Made by a program: the position numbers and the translations under genes. From assembly GCA_944323985.1 (NCBI GenBank), contig CALUUP010000004.1, positions 28,450 through 92,449 on the forward strand: 64,000 bases of DNA, in the 5' to 3' direction. Below are positions 53,235 through 62,215 of the stretch, in pieces (position 1 is the stretch's first letter; the number at the start of each line of letters is the position of its first letter). The notes under the pieces were generated by a model. It worked only from the letters and a program-made list of their open reading frames with translations. It searched no databases and was not told the origin of the DNA. The DNA comes from Candidatus Gastranaerophilales bacterium (GTDB taxonomy: Bacteria; Cyanobacteriota; Vampirovibrionia; Gastranaerophilales; Gastranaerophilaceae).

Positions 53235-54036
53235 GATTTGAATGAGCGTCTTCTACTATTTGATTAATGTCAGGAGTTATTCCTTCTTTGTCAGTTGAAA
53301 GCCAGACTAAATATTCAATGTTCCCAGCAGGACCTTTTATTGATGAATATGTTAGGCCTTTAATTGAGTAGTCAAGTTCTTTTATGCATTTAAGAACATT
53401 TTCTATTACTAAAAAATGCGTTTTTTTATCTTTTACTACTCCACCTTTTTCTACTAAATCTTTTCCAGCTTCAAATTGAGGCTTAATAAGGCATACCATT
53501 TCATGAAATTCAGAATTTAAAAGAGTTTTTAAATTAGGAAGCACCTTTTCTAATGATATAAATGATAAATCTGATACTAATAAGTCCGCAATAGTATCAT
53601 TTTCAGAATAAATGTCTTCGAATTTACAATTTTTAAGATTGGTTTTTTCTATTGTTTTTACTTTATCAGAACTTCTAATTTTCCAATCAAGTTGTCCATA
53701 TCCGACGTCTACTGCGTATACAAATTTTGCACCGTGTTGCAAAAGACAATCTGTAAAGCCTCCTGTTGAAGCTCCAGCATCAAAACATATTCTGTCTTTT
53801 ACATTTACTTCAAAACTTTCTAAAGCTTTTTGAAGTTTAAAACCTCCCCTTGAGACATATGGCATTGATTTTACTTTGAATTCGTACTCTTTTGATGGAT
53901 CAATTTGAAACCCTGCTTTTGTTATAACTTCAGTTCCTATCATTACATTTCCGGCTAAGATAGCTGCAGAAGCCTTACTTTTATTTTCAAAATATCCCAA
54001 ATCAACTAAAATTTTATCTAATCTTTCTTTTTTCAA
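53227..54036 (-). CDS. tlyA: TlyA-family rRNA 2'-O-methyltransferase
   Basis: 269 residues. N-terminal S4 RNA-binding domain (RLDKILVDLGYFENKSKASA) followed by an FtsJ-like methyltransferase with the SAM motif CFDAGASTGGFTDCLLQHGA. The Lys-Asp-Lys-Glu set can be placed in RGGFKLQKAL, VSDLSFIS, LIKPQFEAG and NIEYLVWL. It methylates 16S and/or 23S rRNA; some members are annotated as haemolysins. Overlaps tatD by 4 bases. Confidence 0.92.
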   Translation of the reverse strand: MKKERLDKILVDLGYFENKSKASAAILAGNVMIGTEVITKAGFQIDPSKEYEFKVKSMPYVSRGGFKLQKALESFEVNVKDRICFDAGASTGGFTDCLLQHGAKFVYAVDVGYGQLDWKIRSSDKVKTIEKTNLKNCKFEDIYSENDTIADLLVSDLSFISLEKVLPNLKTLLNSEFHEMVCLIKPQFEAGKDLVEKGGVVKDKKTHFLVIENVLKCIKELDYSIKGLTYSSIKGPAGNIEYLVWLSTDKEGITPDINQIVEDAHSNLN

Positions 54037-54791
54037 ATTTTAAACAACCTTTCTGCATTTGTAGTAGTAATATCAATAATTTCCCCCAGAGGAGTTGCTC
54101 TTAAATTGGAAATTTCTTCTGCTACGTATTTAACATAAGCTGGTGTATTAGGTTTTCCTCTATAAGGAACCGGAGTTAGATAAGGTGAATCTGTTTCCAG
54201 AACCAATTTATCAAGGGGAACTTCTTTGGCTACATCTTTAATGTTTTTTGCATTTTTAAATGTAACAACCCCACCTATTGCAATATACCAGCCTTGTTTT
54301 ACGCATTCTTTCATAAATTCTACGCTACCTGAAAAACAATGGAAAAGTACTTCTGAAGATTTGTTATATTCTTTTAAAATATCATATGTATCTTTGTGTG
54401 CTTCTCTGTCGTGTATAACTAATGGTAATTCATATTTATTTGCTAATTTTATTTGTTTTATAAAAATTTCTTTTTGTAAATCTTTAAAAGATTTATCCCA
54501 ATAGTAGTCTAGCCCGACTTCTCCTATTGCGACAAGTTTATCTATATTTCTCTCTATATATTGTTCAACTTCTTCTGAAAAAGTTTTTGCTTCTGTTGGA
54601 AAAATACCTAACATAGAATACAAGTTGTTATATTCTTGACCAAGAGAAAGAACCTTTTCCATTGTTGCAATTTCAACAGATGGAATTATCGCCTTTTTTA
54701 CATTAGAACTTTCCATTTGAGAAAGGGTTTCTTCAATGGGATTTTCTAACATATCAATATGAGCGTGTGTATCAATTAAGTAATTTTTCAT
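54033..54791 (-). CDS. tatD: TatD-family metal-dependent deoxyribonuclease
   Basis: 252 residues, full length. Metal ligands: DTHAHIDM at the N-terminus, the Glu of GEVGLDYYWD, VIHDRE, HCFSGS and the Asp of LETDSPYLTPVPYRGKPNTP, all family signatures. A 3'-5' nuclease on single strands in repair and turnover. Co-transcribed with tlyA. Confidence 0.94.
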   Translation of the reverse strand: MKNYLIDTHAHIDMLENPIEETLSQMESSNVKKAIIPSVEIATMEKVLSLGQEYNNLYSMLGIFPTEAKTFSEEVEQYIERNIDKLVAIGEVGLDYYWDKSFKDLQKEIFIKQIKLANKYELPLVIHDREAHKDTYDILKEYNKSSEVLFHCFSGSVEFMKECVKQGWYIAIGGVVTFKNAKNIKDVAKEVPLDKLVLETDSPYLTPVPYRGKPNTPAYVKYVAEEISNLRATPLGEIIDITTTNAERLFKI

Positions 54792-54807
54792 AAGTAAATT
54801 ATATCAC

Positions 54808-55431
54808 CTAATAACAAATTAAAGAGTATTCACAATTGCATTCTTTTTGTATTGAATAATTTTCTTCCGTATTTATTTTATTTTTTATATCTGTAAGTTT
54901 TTTTAGATATTCTTTTCCTAATTCTTCTGTGTAATCAATTTTTAGTTCTGTTTTATTTTTTAAGTCGAGATAAACAAAGCTTATATCATTTGTTTTAAAA
55001 AATTCTTTTACCGCAAGTGTGTAAATCATAGTTTGGTAATCAAATTTTGCATTTTTCGGTGCAGAGCCTGTTTTATAATCTAAAATATAATATCTGGTAT
55101 TGTCTTTAACTAATGCATCTAACCTTCCTCCAAAGTAAGAGTTTTCTATTTTTAAAGACAAATTATATTCAGTTGCAATAACCTCATATGTTAAATATTT
55201 TAAGTTTTTTAAATAATCCCAAACAATTTTTTCTTTTTCAGTAAGGGCTAATTCCATTTTGTCGATATTTTCCCCTTTTAAATAGTACGAAGCAAGTGCG
55301 TGAATATTTTTACCAAATTCAAAAATTTCATCATTCACTGGCATAGAAATGTTTTTTATGTACTTGAAATAGAATTTTCTAGGACATATTTCGTATGTTT
55401 TTAACATATTTGGAGAAATTTGATTAAACAT
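54808..55431 (-). CDS. PD-(D/E)XK nuclease-superfamily protein with probable Fe-S cluster
   Basis: 207 residues. The PD-(D/E)XK active site is visible: GGRLDALVKDN supplies the Asp and YYILDYKTGS the D-x-K, with the downstream YQTMIYTLAV helix carrying the QxxxY motif of the RecB/AddB/Cas4 group. A lone N-terminal Cys (YEICPRKFYFKYI) plus three at the C-terminus (ECNCEYSLIC) match the Fe-S layout of Cas4 and AddB. There are no cas genes and no helicase next to it. GGAG 5 bases before the ATG; 16 bases before tatD and 12 bases after the kinase gene. Confidence 0.85.
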   Translation of the reverse strand: MFNQISPNMLKTYEICPRKFYFKYIKNISMPVNDEIFEFGKNIHALASYYLKGENIDKMELALTEKEKIVWDYLKNLKYLTYEVIATEYNLSLKIENSYFGGRLDALVKDNTRYYILDYKTGSAPKNAKFDYQTMIYTLAVKEFFKTNDISFVYLDLKNKTELKIDYTEELGKEYLKKLTDIKNKINTEENYSIQKECNCEYSLICY

Positions 55432-55443
55432 GTATTCTCCAAT

Positions 55444-56487
55444 TTATGTTTCTAAATAAGTGTATTCCGGATTAGCTTTAAGTTTAGCTTCAATAGTTTC
55501 AAAATTTGCTAAACCTTCTGTAGCTCCAAATTCAGATACAACACAAGAAGAGTTAACAGATGCGTACATTAAAGATAGTCCAACATTTAGCTTTGTTCTC
55601 TCTAGAGCTGCACAGAAAGTAGATGCAAAAGCATCTCCAGCTCCAAGAGTAGAAACTACTGGTGATTGAAATACTGGACAGAAATAGAATTTTTTGCCAT
55701 CGTATGCATATGCACCTTTGCCACCATCAGTAATTACTATTATTTGATAATCCATAACTTTAAGTGTTGTTAGCATTTTTTTGATATCTCTGTGAATTAA
55801 TTCGTGGGAGAATTTTTCTGTTTTGGTGTCAGGTCTTACTTGAATTCCTGTTGTCATTGTTGCTTCTTCTTTATTCATGACAACAATATGTGCTGATTTA
55901 AGAATTGTTTTAATATGTTCAAAACCTCTTTTTATGCTTGTAGTTCCTGCATTAAAACATATTCTTGTATTATGTTGATGAGCATATTCTACAATTGGTT
56001 CAAGAACTTTATTTGATTCTCCGTTTAAAGGTGCAACATATAGAAAATCTGCATCTTTGATAGCGTCATAATTTATTTCATCTTCTCTAATTTCAGCGTT
56101 AGCACCTCTGTGAGCTAAAACGGTTCTATCACCTTGGAAACTTACTAATATTATTGAAAAACCTGTTGAAGTTTCTTCTTTTTGTATAATGTTATTTAAG
56201 TTAACATTTTTACTTTTGAAATAATCTAAAATTCCTTCTGAATAAATATCTTTACCAATTTTAAATATTGCGGAAGTTTCGAAACCTAGATTAGCAAAAT
56301 TACTTGCAGTATTAACCCCGCCACCTCCGACATTAGAAGAGAAAGTTGTTATATCAATTTTTGCTCCATAAGGATAACTCATGAAGTCAGAATTTTTATT
56401 TTTAGAACAAACAGAAACGATATTTGCATCATCGCACTCTACAAAAACATCCATTGTAGCACTTCCGATGGTAAGAACTTTTGTCAT
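55444..56487 (-). CDS. PfkB-family carbohydrate kinase
   Basis: 347 residues. N-terminal Gly-rich sugar-binding region (GGGGVNTASNFANLGFETSA) and the C-terminal anion-hole motif STLGAGDAFASTFCAALER with the catalytic Asp. The substrate (ribose, fructose-6-phosphate, nucleoside or other) is not identifiable from motifs. GGAGG ribosome binding site. It begins the pfkB-nuclease-tatD-tlyA series on the minus strand. Confidence 0.88.
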   Translation of the reverse strand: MTKVLTIGSATMDVFVECDDANIVSVCSKNKNSDFMSYPYGAKIDITTFSSNVGGGGVNTASNFANLGFETSAIFKIGKDIYSEGILDYFKSKNVNLNNIIQKEETSTGFSIILVSFQGDRTVLAHRGANAEIREDEINYDAIKDADFLYVAPLNGESNKVLEPIVEYAHQHNTRICFNAGTTSIKRGFEHIKTILKSAHIVVMNKEEATMTTGIQVRPDTKTEKFSHELIHRDIKKMLTTLKVMDYQIIVITDGGKGAYAYDGKKFYFCPVFQSPVVSTLGAGDAFASTFCAALERTKLNVGLSLMYASVNSSCVVSEFGATEGLANFETIEAKLKANPEYTYLET

Positions 56488-56560
56488 ATTTTATCCTCCA
56501 TATATTTAAATTTTAATACAAATATAAATGGTGAATAATTTTGTTTAAATAAATAAAAAT

Positions 56561-56590
56561 AAAAGGCAATAAATAAAATTATTGCCTTTT
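56561..56590 (-). terminator. Intrinsic terminator of tRNA-Leu
   Basis: A perfect 12-bp stem (AAAAGGCAATAA at 56561-56572 with its complement at 56579-56590), 6-base loop, and a T-rich run on the minus strand just after the tRNA 3' end. Confidence 0.9.
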
Positions 56591-56593
56591 AAA

Positions 56594-56675
56594 TGGTGGG
56601 CATGAAGAGACTCGAACTCCCACGCTTTCGCACTAGTTCCTAAGACTAGCGTGTCTACCATTCCACCACATGCCC
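56594..56675 (-). tRNA. tRNA-Leu (anticodon UAG)
   Basis: On the minus strand: acceptor GGGCATG/CATGCCC, D arm GTG/CAC, anticodon arm CTAGT-CTTAGGA-ACTAG with anticodon TAG, a long class II variable arm (TGCGAAAGCGT) and T arm with TTCGAGT. The discriminator is A and the CCA end is encoded (56594-56596). The sequence closely follows the cyanobacterial tRNA-Leu(UAG) as I recall it. The rest of the 338-base gap between the kinase gene and the gene at 56826 holds the terminator and a promoter element. Confidence 0.95.
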
Positions 56676-56740
56676 AAGATGTGATTACATAAATAATGTA
56701 TCAAAACTTTTTTATAATGTCAAATTTTATAAATGTAAAC

Positions 56741-56800
56741 TTATGTAACGAAATTTTTAATCTTTGAAATTTGTATAATATGTAGATACTTTTTATATTT
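56741..56800 (+). promoter_or_regulatory. Two-box upstream element of the gene at 56826
   Basis: TTATGTAAC at 56741-56749, 37 bases, then TACTTTTTATATTT at 56787-56800. A 22-base stretch around the first box (56733-56754) matches the one before the gene at 62305 at 18 positions. Confidence 0.55.
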
Positions 56801-56825
56801 GTAAGACGAAGATGGAAGTATAAAA

Positions 56826-57764
56826 ATGACATTTCCTTTAAATAGTTATAGCATGAATAATTCTTTAATAGGTCTATTTCAAAATGGTTTAAGTTGTTTT
56901 GGTAATAGCGGATATGGAGGTTTTTCCGGTTTTAGTCTTTGGGGGATGAGCGGATCTCCTTTTACTAATTGTTATGGCCAAGTTGATTATGATGCTGTTG
57001 CTGGATATGGTGTTGCAAATGCTTTGATGGGAGTAGCAACTCAAGCTACAAATCATTATTTGTCACAAAGAGAACCTAAAGTCAACTATAATGAAGAGAT
57101 AAAAAATATTCAAACAGAAATTTCTAATAAACAAACTAAAAAATTAAACTTACGTTCTGATAAGAATACTGCTCAAGAAAGTATTAATTCAATACAAACA
57201 GAGATTAATAATTTGAATTCTCAAATTGATGGTAAAAATATAGAAATTGAAAAATTAAAAAATCGTTTATCAGGACTTGATGTTAATAGTGATGAGTATA
57301 AAAATTTAACTGCGCAAATTTCTCAAAAAGAGAGTAATTTAAAAAAATTAAATAATGACTTGCAAGAGAAAAAAGAAAAAATAGATAGCTATACAGGCAA
57401 AATTAATAGTTTAGATGAGCAAATAAAAGCTTTAGATACAGAAATTTCTCAATTAAACATAGAATTAAAAAAATATCAAGAAGCTTTGAATAATGAAATA
57501 CTAGATAAGGCTGATGGAAATAAATTTAAGAGAACATCAGAAGATGATTATGCAAAAAAAGTTGTTGATGGAAAACTTGTAAGTGATTCTTATTCTGAAA
57601 AAGATTTGAGAACAGCAATAAATCATTTTATGAATGCAGTAGATAAAAATGATAAGAAAGCTAAAGCTAAGATTGTTGTAAATATTTATAATAAAATACC
57701 AGAAGATCAGAAGAATACTACCTTGAAACAAGCCGCAGAAATTGCTTATAAATATGCTTGTTAG
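56826..57764 (+). CDS. Lineage-specific coiled-coil protein with Gly/Phe-rich N-terminus, 312 residues
   Basis: No family recognised. Residues about 15-55 are rich in Gly, Phe, Ser and aromatic residues (GNSGYGGFSGFSLWGMSGSP). Then a short Ala/Gly stretch, and a long coiled coil (about 95-230) with clear heptads (INSIQTEINNLNSQIDGKNI). The last 75 residues are a helical Lys-rich domain (LRTAINHFMNAVDKNDKKAK) ending in Cys. No signal peptide. It shares its layout (glycine/aromatic N-terminus, helical remainder, no signal) and its promoter element with the gene at 62305. No purine-rich ribosome binding site is convincing except GGAAG 8 bases upstream. Confidence 0.72.
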   Translation: MTFPLNSYSMNNSLIGLFQNGLSCFGNSGYGGFSGFSLWGMSGSPFTNCYGQVDYDAVAGYGVANALMGVATQATNHYLSQREPKVNYNEEIKNIQTEISNKQTKKLNLRSDKNTAQESINSIQTEINNLNSQIDGKNIEIEKLKNRLSGLDVNSDEYKNLTAQISQKESNLKKLNNDLQEKKEKIDSYTGKINSLDEQIKALDTEISQLNIELKKYQEALNNEILDKADGNKFKRTSEDDYAKKVVDGKLVSDSYSEKDLRTAINHFMNAVDKNDKKAKAKIVVNIYNKIPEDQKNTTLKQAAEIAYKYAC

Positions 57765-57865
57765 TTTTAATTTATATTTTATGATTTATTTTGGTTTTAA
57801 TATACAAAATAGATAAATAATATGTTATAATAAATTTGTAAATAATAAACTTGAAGAGGAATAGT

Positions 57866-59884
57866 ATGAGTATTAAAAGGAATGTAAAGTCAGCTTTTTC
57901 ATTGATGGAAATGATGATAGTATTGTTAATAGTTGCGATCATAGCAGCTGCTACAGCTCCTATGGTGACAAAGAAAATGACACGAAGTGCCGGATCTGGA
58001 GATAGTCCTTGGGTATTTACAGGTGATAGGAATAGCATTGCATTTATGCCTGGTAACAGTCAGGTTTTAATAGGAGCAAGCAAGGTTCCTAATGATGCAA
58101 CTCAGGCAAAGTTATATATTGCAGGTGCTGATGGATGGTCTCAAATCCGTTTTGGTAATAGTGATAATTCAAGCTCTTTGGGGATAACTGCGAATCCTGG
58201 AACTAGTACTGATAATTCTGCAATAGGTATTTCTAACGTGAATGTCCCAAACGGTTCTATTATGTTTGGAGTTGGACAGGCTGCTTCAGCAGGACAAACA
58301 GCGGCGTCACATTCTGTTTTAATTGGAAATGCTACTAAATCAGGAGGTTATTCAACTGTAATAGGTTATTCTGCATCATCTTCAGGACATAATAGTTTAG
58401 CTTTAGGAACATATGCAAAAACATCAACAGGTTCTACGGCATTAGGTTATAGCTCAAAATCTGAAGGTTCAAACTCTATAGCAGTAGGAAATGGTGCTAA
58501 TTCTTCAGGTTCTGCAAGTCTGGCAGTAGGGTATAATACAAAATCTCAGCATACCGAAGCTTCATCGTTTGGTTGGATTGCAAACGCTCAAGGGCTTTGT
58601 TCTACAGCTCTTGGACCCAGAACGGTAGCTTCTGGTATTTATAGTATTGCAGCAGGTAGATATTCTCGTGCAGTAGGAGATTTTTCGGCTTCATTTGGCT
58701 CATCTTCAAATACTAGTGACTCTTATTCAACAGCAGTAGGGTATAGTGCTAATGCAAGTGGTACTGGTTCTATGGCTTGTGGAGCTTACTCTGCGGCAAC
58801 AACTGGTGCAACAGCTTTAGGAAGAGGCTCTAGAGCTTCAAGTTCTTATTCAACAGCTTTGGGGTATGACGCAAAAGCTTCTGGTAATTATTCAATAGCC
58901 GCTGGATATCAGGCAAACGCTGGTTATACGAATTCGACAGCAATAGGTTATAGTTCGTCTGCTTCAGGCCTTTATTCAACGGCCTTGGGATGTTCTTCAA
59001 AAGCTACTGGCTCAATGGCAATAGCTGGCGGTTATAATTCAAAAGCTACATCTTCAAATACTACTGCTTATGGTTATAGTTCAAAAGCTTCTAGTACACA
59101 TGCTACAGCCATAGGTTATAATTCGCAAGCTACAAGTTCGTATGCAACGTCTTTGGGGTATTACGCAGAAGCTAGGCATCACGGCTCGACTGCAATTGGT
59201 TATAATTCTACAACTAGAGCAAGTAATCAAATAGTTTTAGGAACTTCCAGTTCTACTGTTTATATTCCTGGTAAATTGGTTGTAAGTCGTGACGTCGGTT
59301 TTGGAGGTAAGGTATATTTAACTCCAGGTAACAAGGATCAGGGACGTCAGTGGGTATATTTAGGTACAGATGATTATAGGGGTGGTGATGATAATTTTTA
59401 TGCTTGTAATAAACCTTCCTTTATTTCAACGACAATTTCATCTGATAGACGTTTAAAAAATGTTGGTGATAAATATACTGCTGGGTTAGATGAGCTTAAA
59501 AAACTTGAGTTGTATCACTATACATACAAAAAAGATAGCGCTAAGACTCCTCATGTAGGTGTTATTGCTCAAGATTTACAAAAAGTATTTCCTGATGCTG
59601 TAGCTAAAGAAAAAGATGGATACTTAACAATTAGAATGGAAGATATGTTCTATGCGGTTATTAACGCTGTAAAAGAACTTGATACTGCTATAGATTCTTT
59701 ATCTAAAAAGGTTGAGTCTGTGATAGTTGATGTTACTAAAATGAAAGCAACAATAGATGCTCAACAAAAAACTATTGAGGAATTGAAAGCTCAAAATGAA
59801 GAAATTTTAAAAACAAATGAAATAATGTTAAAACGTATTGAAAAATTAGAGAAGAAAATATCTAAGGATAAGGAAGTTAAATAA
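57866..59884 (+). CDS. Prepilin-like N-terminus fused to YadA-type head repeats and an S74 chaperone domain
   Basis: 672 residues. Residues 1-35 are a type IV prepilin leader: a short basic stretch, then A/FSLMEMMIVLLIVAIIAAAT with Phe at +1 and Glu at +5 after the cut site (Ala, not Gly, at -1). A linker (35-165) follows. From about 165 to 455 there are some 20 YadA/Hep_Hag-type head repeats of about 14 residues (units like STALGYSSKSEGSNSIAVG). Residues about 520-610 are a peptidase S74 intramolecular chaperone (SSDRRLKNVG; TPHVGVIAQDLQKVFPDAV), where autocleavage occurs in phage tail spikes. A coiled coil ends the protein. Start: ATG with GAGGA upstream; a TTG at 57851 is too close. Probably a trimeric surface fibre; the combination is unusual. 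Confidence 0.9.
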   Translation: MSIKRNVKSAFSLMEMMIVLLIVAIIAAATAPMVTKKMTRSAGSGDSPWVFTGDRNSIAFMPGNSQVLIGASKVPNDATQAKLYIAGADGWSQIRFGNSDNSSSLGITANPGTSTDNSAIGISNVNVPNGSIMFGVGQAASAGQTAASHSVLIGNATKSGGYSTVIGYSASSSGHNSLALGTYAKTSTGSTALGYSSKSEGSNSIAVGNGANSSGSASLAVGYNTKSQHTEASSFGWIANAQGLCSTALGPRTVASGIYSIAAGRYSRAVGDFSASFGSSSNTSDSYSTAVGYSANASGTGSMACGAYSAATTGATALGRGSRASSSYSTALGYDAKASGNYSIAAGYQANAGYTNSTAIGYSSSASGLYSTALGCSSKATGSMAIAGGYNSKATSSNTTAYGYSSKASSTHATAIGYNSQATSSYATSLGYYAEARHHGSTAIGYNSTTRASNQIVLGTSSSTVYIPGKLVVSRDVGFGGKVYLTPGNKDQGRQWVYLGTDDYRGGDDNFYACNKPSFISTTISSDRRLKNVGDKYTAGLDELKKLELYHYTYKKDSAKTPHVGVIAQDLQKVFPDAVAKEKDGYLTIRMEDMFYAVINAVKELDTAIDSLSKKVESVIVDVTKMKATIDAQQKTIEELKAQNEEILKTNEIMLKRIEKLEKKISKDKEVK

Positions 59885-59906
59885 TAATATTTAGTATTAA
59901 GTTTTT

Positions 59907-59941
59907 AAAGTCCGTAAATTTTAATTTACGGACTTTATTTA
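59907..59941 (+). terminator. Intrinsic terminator of the pilin-fusion gene
   Basis: A perfect 14-bp inverted repeat (AAAGTCCGTAAATT at 59907-59920 and its complement at 59923-59936) with a T-rich tail. Confidence 0.88.
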
Positions 59942-59978
59942 TATTTATTATATTAACATCGTATGTTATACTTATTTT

Positions 59979-61454
59979 ATGGGAAATAAAATTTTGGATG
60001 AATTAGGTATTGATTATTTATTAGTCAATTGTACAAATGAATTTTTGACTGAATATTCAGCTTTATCAGAAAATTCAAGATACGTTTTGACAGGTTTTTC
60101 TGGTTCAACAGGTGATGCTCTTTTAACTAAAGATGGTATTTATTTGTTTGTTGACGGGAGATATCATATTCAAGCAGATTGTGAAGCAAGAAATGGTGTA
60201 AAAGTTGTTAAATTAAAAGTTGGACAAAATCAGGATGATGAGATACGAAAAATTATTCATAAAGATTTAGTTTTAGGTATTATTGCGAAGAAGGTTTCAC
60301 AGGCAAGATTAGAAAAATTTAGTGGTTACAATGTTAAGCTTTTAGATAAGGATCCTATTAATGAGTTTACAGAAATTCATAGTGATAATTATTCTAAAGT
60401 TTTTAGAGAAAAGAATATTAAATTTGAGAAACCTACTTATATTACAAAATTAGAAGAAGTTTCTTATTTGATGGGGTTAAGGGATTTTTCTCTTGACGGG
60501 TCTGCTAAAATTTGGGCTACTTTATTTGTTGATAAAAATAATAAATATTTGTTTTCAGATAAAAAGAAATGTCATGAATTTTTAAAAAAATATGACGGCG
60601 AGGTGTTTGTTGATAAAACTTCAATTAATGCTTTTGAATATAATTTATTAAAGAAACCTGTAGACAAAATTTCCGATATAAAAAAAATTATGTCTATAAA
60701 GTCTGACGAAGAAATTATTTCTTATAAGAATGCTTTTGAAAAAACAGATAAGACTATGATGTCAATAAGAAAATATATAGAAGAGAATAATGATTTATCT
60801 GAGTATGATATTGCAATGAAACTTAGAGAAGAGTTTATTAAGAATGGTGCTAAGTCTTTAAGTTTTAATTCAATTGTTGCGATTGATAAAAATTCTGCTT
60901 TAGCTCATTATTCAAAGAATTCTAAGGAGGTTTGTCTTAAAGAAGGTTCATTGGTCTTAATTGATTGTGGTGCATATTACGAAGGAGGTTTGGCTACTGA
61001 TATTACAAGAGTTTTTGTAAAAGGTCGCCCGTCTGAAATACAGAAAAAAGTTTATACTACTGTTTTAAAATCTTTTTTGAATGTATTTAATGCTTCTTTA
61101 AAAACAGGTTTTGAATATGATACTTTAGCACATACTTTTTTGGATAATACAATTGAAGGTTTTGTCTTTAATCACGGATTAGGACACGGTATTGGTATTA
61201 GTGTTCATGAAGCACCTCCAAATTTATCTCAAAATGAAATTGCAAAATGTGTAATAGAAAATGGAATGACCTTTACTATTGAACCTGGTTTGTATAATTC
61301 AGAATTTTTTGGTGTGAGATTAGAAAATTCTTGTTATAAAAAAGATGGCAAAATTTATTCTTTTGTAAATATGGGATATGAAAAAAAATTAATTGATTTT
61401 GATATGTTAAATAAACAAGAAAAATTGTGGTTGAAGGATTTTAATTTGTTATGA
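59979..61454 (+). CDS. pepP: Xaa-Pro aminopeptidase (M24B)
   Basis: 491 residues. Creatinase-type N-terminal domain (about 1-130), a second similar domain (about 140-255), then the M24 pita-bread catalytic domain. Metal ligands: VLIDCGAYYEGGLATDITRV (two Asp), HGLGHGIGISVHE (His), FTIEPGLYN (Glu) and VRLENS (Glu). It removes N-terminal residues before proline. There is no ribosome binding site; a TATACT box ends 6 bases before the ATG, so the mRNA may be leaderless. Overlaps the downstream methyltransferase gene by 4 bases. Confidence 0.92.
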   Translation: MGNKILDELGIDYLLVNCTNEFLTEYSALSENSRYVLTGFSGSTGDALLTKDGIYLFVDGRYHIQADCEARNGVKVVKLKVGQNQDDEIRKIIHKDLVLGIIAKKVSQARLEKFSGYNVKLLDKDPINEFTEIHSDNYSKVFREKNIKFEKPTYITKLEEVSYLMGLRDFSLDGSAKIWATLFVDKNNKYLFSDKKKCHEFLKKYDGEVFVDKTSINAFEYNLLKKPVDKISDIKKIMSIKSDEEIISYKNAFEKTDKTMMSIRKYIEENNDLSEYDIAMKLREEFIKNGAKSLSFNSIVAIDKNSALAHYSKNSKEVCLKEGSLVLIDCGAYYEGGLATDITRVFVKGRPSEIQKKVYTTVLKSFLNVFNASLKTGFEYDTLAHTFLDNTIEGFVFNHGLGHGIGISVHEAPPNLSQNEIAKCVIENGMTFTIEPGLYNSEFFGVRLENSCYKKDGKIYSFVNMGYEKKLIDFDMLNKQEKLWLKDFNLL

Positions 61455-62191
61455 AGATTACGAGTTTAAATAATGATTTGGTTAAAGAGACTGCTAAACT
61501 TTTACAGAAAAAATATAGAACAGATTTGTTTTTATTAGAAGGTGAAAAGTCTATTGAAGAGGCTTTAGAAGCTGGGATTGAAATAATCAGATTGTTTGTA
61601 GAAGAAGATAGTTTCTTATTTTCTGATTTTAAAAATAGAATTGAAACTAATTCTTCGGTTTTAGCAAAAATATCTTCTACTGTAACCCCTCCTAAAGCAG
61701 TTGCTGTAGCTAAAAAGTTTCAATATTCTTGGAGTAGTTTATTTAAAAAAGTTCTATTACTAGAAAATATAAAGGATGCCGGAAATCTCGGAACTATTTT
61801 AAGAACAGCTGCAGCTTTTAATTTTGATGCAGTGGTTCTGTATGGAGATACTGTTGATTTGTATAATCCGAAATGTGTACGTTCTACTGTTGGTAATTTG
61901 TGGAAAATTCCGGTTTTTGAAATAACTGATTTTGAAGAATTGCAAGATAAATTTCTTGATTATCAAAGATTTGCGACTCTTCCAAAATCAGATAATTCTA
62001 TTTATTTGAGTGATTATACTTTGGGTAAAGATAAATTTCTTATAATGTTTGGCTCAGAGGCTGATGGTTTAACAGATAGTTTGAAAAAATTTGCTACAGA
62101 AAATTTAACAATAGAAATGTCTGAAAAAGTTGAATCTTTAAATTTAAGTGTTTCTGTAGGAATTTGTTTATATAAATTACAAAATTTATAA
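61451..62191 (+). CDS. TrmH/SpoU-family RNA 2'-O-methyltransferase
   Basis: 246 residues. N-terminal substrate-binding domain (LLQKKYRTDLFLLEGEKSIE) and a SPOUT knot: NIKDAGNLGTILRTAAAF with the catalytic Arg, VRSTVGNLWKIPVF, IMFGSEADGLTDSL, and ESLNLSVSVGICLYKL. It methylates ribose in tRNA or 23S rRNA; the exact site is not predictable. The ATG overlaps the pepP stop (ATGA). Confidence 0.92.
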   Translation: MKITSLNNDLVKETAKLLQKKYRTDLFLLEGEKSIEEALEAGIEIIRLFVEEDSFLFSDFKNRIETNSSVLAKISSTVTPPKAVAVAKKFQYSWSSLFKKVLLLENIKDAGNLGTILRTAAAFNFDAVVLYGDTVDLYNPKCVRSTVGNLWKIPVFEITDFEELQDKFLDYQRFATLPKSDNSIYLSDYTLGKDKFLIMFGSEADGLTDSLKKFATENLTIEMSEKVESLNLSVSVGICLYKLQNL

Positions 62192-62215
62192 ATAATTTTA
62201 CCTTAAAATGTAAAG

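Noticed and set aside
58370..59230. Possible CRISPR-like or satellite repeat inside the pilin-fusion gene
   Set aside because: The periodicity is about 42 bases in frame and encodes YadA-type head units with divergent codons; there are no identical repeats or spacers.
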